Assembly (NCBI GenBank): GCA_030671095.1
Contig: DAOVAK010000044.1
Span: 1-10,963 of the forward strand
Reading direction: 5' to 3'
DNA from: Deltaproteobacteria bacterium
GTDB taxonomy: Bacteria > Desulfobacterota > DSM-4660 > Desulfatiglandales > HGW-15
Length of the DNA: 10,963 nt
The notes beneath the pieces are model-generated. The model searched no databases. It saw only the letters and a program-made list of their open reading frames with translations, and was not told where the DNA came from. Within the stretch, counting starts at the first letter, position 1, and each line of letters begins with the position of its first letter. Shown piece after piece: positions 6,293-10,963 of the stretch. The position numbers and the translations under genes were made by a program.

Positions 6293-6880
6293 ATGGACAA
6301 AAACGAAGCCGATGCGTTGATGGTCTCCACCCTGAAAAAGGTGAAGGGGATCGCCAAAGCCAGTCCTTTTGCCTTCGAAGACCGCCGCAAGATCCTGGAA
6401 ATTGAGCAGGATGCCGAAAAGCGGTCGTTGATGGGACTGGGCAAGGTCATCAACGTCGGTGTGAGAGATGTTCTGAATTGCGATTTGATCTATGTCGCCC
6501 TTAATAATATGGACTTTGACTGGGGTTGTCATGCCACTCTGGTATTAAAAAAGGGCGATGAGGTGGTGGGTGAAGAGGTTCGGGACGAGGGAATCATTGC
6601 CGGACTGTCCAATCGTAAAAACGTCTGGTTTATGCATAAGAATTTTGTAGTTTATAAGGATAAGATGTCTTTTCCCCAGGATATCATGCAAAAAATCTGC
6701 TATTTCGAAATTCCATGCCTTCCGGCAGAATGGTGCCTGGTGGAAGATAATACGTTTCAATGTGATTCTATTATCTATGCCAATCCCTGCACTCCCTCCG
6801 ACATCTTCTTAAAGGAGCAATACTTCGACGGATTGGACGAGAAAGGCTCCGGAACGATTCTCGTTGGTATTGAATCATAG
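6293..6880 (+). CDS. Conserved-looking protein of unknown function downstream of ramA
   Basis: 195 residues from ATG 6293; a TTG at 6287 is also in frame and would overlap the ramA stop. AGGGGA at 6277-6282 suits the ATG better (about 10 nt). I do not recognise the family. It looks soluble, with no signal peptide or membrane helix. The first ~50 residues are charged and helical. The rest alternates beta-like strands (INVGVRDV, DLIYVALNN, HATLVLKKG) and aromatic segments. Seven cysteines are spread through residues ~60-165 (in NCD, GCH, ICY, PCL, WCL, QCD and PCT contexts), none in CxxC pairs, so a classical zinc ribbon or ferredoxin is unlikely. Tight spacing to ramA implies co-translation and a function with the activator, for example as a partner, electron-transfer adaptor or corrinoid-protein helper. 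That link is inference from position only. Confidence 0.8.
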   Translation: MDKNEADALMVSTLKKVKGIAKASPFAFEDRRKILEIEQDAEKRSLMGLGKVINVGVRDVLNCDLIYVALNNMDFDWGCHATLVLKKGDEVVGEEVRDEGIIAGLSNRKNVWFMHKNFVVYKDKMSFPQDIMQKICYFEIPCLPAEWCLVEDNTFQCDSIIYANPCTPSDIFLKEQYFDGLDEKGSGTILVGIES

Positions 6881-6941
6881 GGAAAGAAAAATTGGGTGAG
6901 ACGTTTAGCCTGAATTTTTTTTTAACAAGGATACCACACCA

Positions 6942-9164
6942 TTGGTACACGATCCAAAGAGGCCGGTGACGGTCCTGTGCTGGCAACAGCTCGGATGTAA
7001 TAAAACCCTCTGCCCTGCTTATAGCAAACGGGACATGCCTTGCTGGTGTATGCAGAATACCTTGTGCAGAGAACATCGCGGGTCCGCTTTTACCCATAAA
7101 TTCGAAGATTGCCTTGCCTGCTCTGTGTTTAAGGATCAGGCTGAGACCGACCCGCGCGGGTGGAACCATTTTGTTTCGGATCACGTGCGATATCTCTCCC
7201 AGGATATTCTCAAAAACACCTCTCGGAGGGAGAAAGACCTCCTCCAAATTCTGGACAATCACCCTGATGGTCTATTTACGATGGATAAAGAAGGCCGGAT
7301 CACCTACTTTAACTCTGCGGCCGAAAAAATCACGGGAATCTCAGCCTCAGATGCCATGGGTATGCACTGCAGGCAAATATTCAAAACGACTACCTGCCAA
7401 ATCGGCCATCCAAATAAGGACAGTACCCAGATAGAGAAAAACGTTTACAACAGGGCGTTTGCGGTGACCACTTTGGATGGCAGATCCCTTTCCATTACCT
7501 CCAGTATCTCCGTGTTGAAAGATCATGCTGGTAATGTCATTGGCGGCGTTCAGGTGTTTAAAGATGTTTCGGATCGCAAGCGATTGGAAGATGATCTCAC
7601 ACTTTCCGAAAGAAAATATCGGCGTATTTTCGAAGGTTCCAAAGACATGATCTTTATCACTTCCAAAGACGGCGTGATAAAAGATGTGAACCAGGCCGCA
7701 GTGGATTTACTGGGCTACGGCAGCAAGAAAGAATTGTTATCACTATTTTCAGTAGAGGAAATGTATCATAACCCCATGCACTGGCAGGTGTTTAAAAAAC
7801 AGATAGATCGCCACGGGTTTGTGAAGGATTTTGAGGCTGGTTTTAAGAGAAAGGACGGGACCCGCATGCATTGTTTGTTAAGCGGCAATGCCGTCAGAAT
7901 GGAAAATGAGGAGATTATTGGATACGAAGGTATCGTCAAAGATATCACGGCCAGAATGGATGCCATTCGAGACCTGCAAAAGCATCACCGGGAATTGTCA
8001 CTTTTAAACGCTGTGGCTCTGGTCATGAATGCTACTCAAGACTTAGACGATATCCTTATGACTGCTCTCAAGAATGTCCTGGAGGTTTTAAATCTCACAT
8101 CCGGAGGTATCTTCCTGATCGACCATGAAAAGTCTACTTTTTCACTCAGGGTTCAACAGGGTTTGTTTGAGCGGATGAGCACGAATACATACCAGGTGCG
8201 CTTGCATGATCAAGCCCTCATGAAATCGCTGCTCAAGAAGAACCTCTCTCTTGAACCCAAACCCAGCTTTCCCCCTTTTGTCGTCAGTTTGAAGGGTCCT
8301 GAGCCTAGCTGCTCTGTTCAGCTCATCTGTTTTTTAATCACTGCAAAAGAAAAAGCTTCCGGTTTCCTGGCCCTGGATTTCCCATCAAATAAAGATCTCA
8401 CTGAGCAGGACTTACACCTGCTGGGATCACTCGGAAATTTCCTGGGAGGAGCTGTTGAAAACACCCGGTTACTTATGACCATACATAAGCATCGCGAAGA
8501 GCTTAAAGGGCTGACTGCCAGGCTGTTTCAGTCTCAGGAACTGGAGCGCCGGCGAATTGCGCGAGAACTGCACGACGAGGCTGGTCAAGCCCTTACAGGA
8601 ATCAATTTTACTTTGGAAACTATCGGCAAGGATCTGTCGGCAGAATCCGACTCCACTAAGAGGCTTATTTACGATGTCAAGAAACAGATCAACCGTACCT
8701 ATCAGGATATTCGCCGCTTATCTTACACGCTGCACCCTGCCCTTTTAAGTGACCTGGGGCTTGAGCCGGCCCTTGATTCCTATATGACTGGTATCGCCAA
8801 GCACTCTGAAATGAACATTGATTTTAAAATGGTGGGTTTTAAAAAGCGCCTAAATCCTGAGATCGAAACCGTGCTCTACAGACTCTCCCAGGAGGCACTC
8901 ACCAATACATTAAAGCACTCCGGTGCAAAACATTTTAGACTTTCCATAATCAAAAGCTATCCCCACATCATTTTTGCGGCTGAAGACGACGGAGTAGGAT
9001 TTGATTCTTCCGAATTCATTAAGCATAAAGATACCTTGGGCCTGTTATCCATGAGGGAACGGGCATCCATGTTAGGCGGGAGTTTCTCTATACGTGCCTC
9101 AAAAGGAAAAGGTACACATATCAGAATAAAAATTCCCCTCAACGAGTCTCGCCATGAGGGATAA
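6942..9164 (+). CDS. Cytoplasmic sensor histidine kinase: Cys-rich N-terminus, PAS-PAS-GAF, HisKA_3, HATPase
   Basis: 740 residues with no membrane helix, so a cytoplasmic sensor. Residues 13-60 hold eight cysteines (13, 19, 24, 34, 36, 42, 57, 60), two followed by Trp (C13-W14, C34-W35), like the 'two-CW' Cys motif I associate with deltaproteobacterial signalling proteins; it may bind metal or an iron-sulfur cluster. Two PAS domains follow (~100-215 and ~220-345, each ending near a D-V/I-[ST]-x-R motif), then a GAF-like region (~350-510), a HisKA_3 dimerisation domain with phospho-acceptor H544 (RELHDEAGQ) and a HATPase domain with N655 (N box) and DDGVGFD (~681-687). This is the NarX/DegS-like kinase class that pairs with NarL-type regulators; the matching regulator overlaps its 3' end. 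Start: TTG 6942, with AAGGA at about 6927-6931; a GTG at 6966 is an alternative. Its signal is unknown; position between ramA and an mtrH-like gene suggests a redox, metal or C1 cue. Confidence 0.92.
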   Translation: MVHDPKRPVTVLCWQQLGCNKTLCPAYSKRDMPCWCMQNTLCREHRGSAFTHKFEDCLACSVFKDQAETDPRGWNHFVSDHVRYLSQDILKNTSRREKDLLQILDNHPDGLFTMDKEGRITYFNSAAEKITGISASDAMGMHCRQIFKTTTCQIGHPNKDSTQIEKNVYNRAFAVTTLDGRSLSITSSISVLKDHAGNVIGGVQVFKDVSDRKRLEDDLTLSERKYRRIFEGSKDMIFITSKDGVIKDVNQAAVDLLGYGSKKELLSLFSVEEMYHNPMHWQVFKKQIDRHGFVKDFEAGFKRKDGTRMHCLLSGNAVRMENEEIIGYEGIVKDITARMDAIRDLQKHHRELSLLNAVALVMNATQDLDDILMTALKNVLEVLNLTSGGIFLIDHEKSTFSLRVQQGLFERMSTNTYQVRLHDQALMKSLLKKNLSLEPKPSFPPFVVSLKGPEPSCSVQLICFLITAKEKASGFLALDFPSNKDLTEQDLHLLGSLGNFLGGAVENTRLLMTIHKHREELKGLTARLFQSQELERRRIARELHDEAGQALTGINFTLETIGKDLSAESDSTKRLIYDVKKQINRTYQDIRRLSYTLHPALLSDLGLEPALDSYMTGIAKHSEMNIDFKMVGFKKRLNPEIETVLYRLSQEALTNTLKHSGAKHFRLSIIKSYPHIIFAAEDDGVGFDSSEFIKHKDTLGLLSMRERASMLGGSFSIRASKGKGTHIRIKIPLNESRHEG

Positions 9165-9819
9165 GACCATTACAGTTTTTCTCGCCGATGATCACACAAT
9201 TGTTCGTCAAGGTCTGGCGAAGCTGTTGGAAGGAGAACCCAATCTGCGGATAATTGGGGAAGCGGAAAACGGACGTGAAGCAGTTGTCAAAGTTGAAAAG
9301 CTGAAGCCGGATATCGTCTTGATGGATATCGCTATGCCCATGTTAAACGGCATTGAAGCCACCCGGCAAATCAGGAAGGTCTGCCCTCAAACCAAGGTCA
9401 TAATTCTTTCCATGCACTCCCACGACCGTTACATCAGTGAACTTTTCGGTCTCGGCGCTTCAGGATACTTGCTCAAATCTTCGACCGGTACGGATATTAT
9501 CAACGCCATTCATGCAGCCCTGAAGGGTAGAACCTATCTGAGTCCGTCTATATCCGACAAAGTTCTTGAGGATTACCTTTCCCTGAAAAAGAAATCACAG
9601 CAGGATGATCTCTATAGCAGACTTTCCAATCGAGAAAGGGAAGTCTTTCAGATGATTGCCGAGGGCCGTTCCACCAAGGAGATCTCCGAAATCCTTTGCG
9701 TTAGCCCGAGCACAGTTAAGACCCACCGCTCCAACATCATGGAAAAGCTCAAGATGGACAATATTTCGCAATTGATTCAATTTGCCATTCACCTGGGAAT
9801 TGTGGAAATCCAGATCTGA
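9154..9819 (+). CDS. NarL/FixJ-family response regulator
   Basis: 221 residues, typical family length. Receiver domain at ~5-122 with acidic pair D12-D13, phospho-acceptor D58 (VLMDIAMP), S86 and K108 (GYLLKSS), all canonical, so it should be phosphorylated normally. LuxR/GerE-type helix-turn-helix at ~153-215 (LSNREREVFQMIAEG, then SPSTVKTHRSNIMEKL). Start ATG 9154 overlaps the kinase stop by 11 nt, and no strong separate Shine-Dalgarno is present; this is the usual arrangement for translational coupling of a kinase and its partner. Target promoters cannot be read from the window. The nearest downstream gene is the mtrH-like gene, 290 nt away, and the noncoding region between them could contain its operator, but I see no NarL-type heptamer pair that I would defend. 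Confidence 0.94.
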   Translation: MRDKTITVFLADDHTIVRQGLAKLLEGEPNLRIIGEAENGREAVVKVEKLKPDIVLMDIAMPMLNGIEATRQIRKVCPQTKVIILSMHSHDRYISELFGLGASGYLLKSSTGTDIINAIHAALKGRTYLSPSISDKVLEDYLSLKKKSQQDDLYSRLSNREREVFQMIAEGRSTKEISEILCVSPSTVKTHRSNIMEKLKMDNISQLIQFAIHLGIVEIQI

Positions 9820-9848
9820 GAGTCTTTTTCGCCAGAATCTTATGCAAA

Positions 9849-9887
9849 ATAGTCCCTTACCCATGAGAAAATCATCCCCTGGACTAT
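9849..9887 (+). other. Inverted repeat after the response regulator gene
   Basis: ATAGTCC (9849-9855) and GGACTAT (9881-9887) are a perfect 7-bp inverted repeat with a 25-nt loop. A T-rich stretch (9902-9912) follows at some distance. It could be a weak terminator for the kinase/regulator operon or a regulatory site; the large loop makes either call uncertain. Confidence 0.35.
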
Positions 9888-9921
9888 AGCATTCATCTTG
9901 AGTTTTATTTATTATCATGAC

Positions 9922-10016
9922 TTAGCGACCTGTGCAAGGTATCTTTTGCTACCACAGCGATTCGTCCTACCTCGAGATTCCAACTTCGCTAAATCTCATC
10001 TGTCCCGGGCGAATCG
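9922..10016 (+). repeat. Nested inverted repeats in the gap before the mtrH-like gene, function unknown
   Basis: The stretch 9820-10109 has no gene I would support. Inside it, CGATTCGTCC (9958-9967) pairs with GGGCGAATCG (10007-10016), ten pairs including one T-G. Within that loop GAGATT (9974-9979) pairs with AATCTC (9992-9997). A competing pairing joins TTAGCGA (9922-9928) with TCGCTAA (9986-9992). The result is a compact foldable element with two alternative states, on either strand. It could be a dispersed genomic repeat, a leader RNA or the remnant of a mobile element. A GTTCGATTC on the minus strand recalls a tRNA T-loop, but no cloverleaf forms. Confidence 0.45.
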
Positions 10017-10097
10017 AACTCCAAACCCAAGACTCAGGCAAAACTGTTTGATGAATGGCAAGGGATTTAGGGATTACCAAAAACCTTAAAATAAGAC

Positions 10098-10104
10098 GGA
10101 GGGG
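10098..10104 (+). promoter_or_regulatory. Shine-Dalgarno of the mtrH-like gene
   Basis: GGAGGGG lies 5 nt before the ATG at 10110 and selects that start. Confidence 0.75.
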
Positions 10105-10109
10105 AACAG

Positions 10110-10963
10110 ATGTTTCATTTTGATACCGAACAAAAGGTGTGTGAAGTGGGAGGAGTGAAGTTTGGTGGACAGCCAGGTGCTTATCCGACCGTGGTCTGTC
10201 CCTCTATCTTCCAAAAAGGGGATCAAGTATTCGAAGGGAAGCGAAAGGAGGGATTTAACGAGAAACGGGCCGAGGAACTTCTCAAAACCCAGGACAAACT
10301 CTGGTCAGAGACCGGTGTGCCTGGAATGGCAGACATTGTGGGCAATACCGGGAAAGAACTCAGATTGTACATTGACTTTGTAACTTCTGTTTCAGATATG
10401 CCCTTTTGCGTGGACGCCTGGAAGATGAAGCCCAAGTTAGAAGGGGCCGCCTATTGCGCGGAAAAGGGACTTCTTGACCGTATGTTCTACAACAGCATTA
10501 CGGTCTGGGAAGAGGACCTGGAAACAGAGATCCGGGAGATTGCCCAGATCGGTGTCAAGCATGTTTTGCTTGTTGCCTTTGATATGGCGGATCAGATGCC
10601 GAGCGGAAGGATTGCCGGCACCCAGAGGCTGCTGGATGCCATCGACAAGGTCGGGGCCAAATTTGAGAGTATTTTTGTGGATACATCTGTGATGAACGGT
10701 CCGGCCACGGCCTTTTGCGGCATTGCAAATCGCATGATAAAGCAGAAATGGGGGTTTCCGGGAGCCAGCGCACCGAGCAACGGCTCTTATATGTGGAAAC
10801 AGGCCAGAGAGATGTGGGGATACAAGGGATGGTCGGCTGCTGATGCGGGCTTAGAATCCTTGGCCGCTTTCATGTATCACGACATGATCTTCGCCGGCCC
10901 CATGGCCGGGGCCACCAGAATTTTTCCGGCTGTGGCTATGGCCGATGCATTCTTGGCTGCAGC
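10110..10963 (+). CDS. MtrH-family methyltransferase (corrinoid to tetrahydropterin/folate), 3' end outside window
   Basis: An open frame from ATG 10110 to the window edge, 284 full codons, so most of a protein that is usually about 310-320 residues. It opens MFHFDTEQKVCEVGGVKFGGQPG, the hallmark start of MtrH (subunit H of tetrahydromethanopterin:coenzyme M methyltransferase), followed by the family's YIDFV, SDMPFCVDAW and DRMFYNSI blocks. Later blocks include VLLVAFD and GFPGASAPSNG, and the visible end reads GPMAGATRIFPAVAMADA. MtrH proteins are TIM barrels that move a methyl group between a corrinoid and a reduced pterin. In bacteria, stand-alone homologues serve as methyl-corrinoid:tetrahydrofolate methyltransferases in methanol, methoxy or methylamine-type pathways. 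Here it probably takes the methyl group introduced by MtaB and hands it to the Wood-Ljungdahl pathway. The strong Shine-Dalgarno fixes the start. A corrinoid protein gene may follow downstream. Confidence 0.92.
   Translation, partial: MFHFDTEQKVCEVGGVKFGGQPGAYPTVVCPSIFQKGDQVFEGKRKEGFNEKRAEELLKTQDKLWSETGVPGMADIVGNTGKELRLYIDFVTSVSDMPFCVDAWKMKPKLEGAAYCAEKGLLDRMFYNSITVWEEDLETEIREIAQIGVKHVLLVAFDMADQMPSGRIAGTQRLLDAIDKVGAKFESIFVDTSVMNGPATAFCGIANRMIKQKWGFPGASAPSNGSYMWKQAREMWGYKGWSAADAGLESLAAFMYHDMIFAGPMAGATRIFPAVAMADAFLAA

Noticed and set aside
6881..6941. Terminator between the unknown gene and the kinase, from the T-run near 6916-6923
   Set aside because: There is a T-run, but no convincing stem directly precedes it.
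9961..10045. Minus-strand tRNA suggested by GTTCGATTC
   Set aside because: The flanking bases do not form a five-pair T stem, and no acceptor, D or anticodon arms can be drawn.
9898..10089. 63-residue plus-strand open frame in the gap before mtrH
   Set aside because: It has no ribosome site, an unlikely composition and overlaps the inverted repeats; it is better viewed as noncoding.

Overview
The window looks like a methyl-transfer (C1) gene region from an anaerobic bacterium. A Desulfobacterota-type sulfate reducer or a related organism with a Wood-Ljungdahl pathway is most likely. This rests on the gene mix: an MtaB-type methanol:corrinoid methyltransferase, a RamA-type iron-sulfur activator of corrinoid proteins and an MtrH-type pterin methyltransferase sit among clearly bacterial regulators (a sigma-54 activator and a HisKA_3 kinase with a NarL-type regulator). 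The taxonomic guess is an inference; no rRNA or other marker is present.

Layout, all on the + strand: 2-256 is the tail of a probable CobW-family GTPase. 314-844 is an AmiS/UreI-like membrane channel. 975-2375 is a sigma-54-dependent activator. 2376-2652 is a regulatory region with a 10-bp inverted repeat and a textbook -24/-12 promoter. 2653-4029 is the mtaB homologue, closed by a strong intrinsic terminator at 4059-4107. 4160-4357 encodes a 65-residue Cys-rich protein. 4557-6290 is the ramA-like activator. 6293-6880 is an unrecognised protein. 6942-9164 and 9154-9819 are an overlapping sensor kinase and response regulator pair. 9820-10109 is noncoding but has nested inverted repeats. 10110 to the window end is an mtrH-like gene cut by the edge.

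Proposed working: MtaB moves a methyl group from methanol (or a related methylated substrate) to the cobalt of a corrinoid protein. MtrH moves it from the corrinoid to tetrahydrofolate or a related pterin. RamA reductively rescues corrinoid that has oxidised to Co(II). The corrinoid protein itself (MtaC type) is not in the window and may lie downstream of the mtrH-like gene. Transcription of mtaB is probably driven by sigma-54 RNA polymerase with the activator encoded immediately upstream. The Cys-rich PAS/PAS/GAF kinase and its partner may add a second, possibly redox- or metal-linked, layer of control.

The most interesting points are: the complete sigma-54 control module next to mtaB; the GAFTTA variant loop in the activator; an archaeal-style RamA in a bacterial setting; two uncharacterised Cys-rich proteins flanking ramA; and the structured noncoding segment before the mtrH-like gene.
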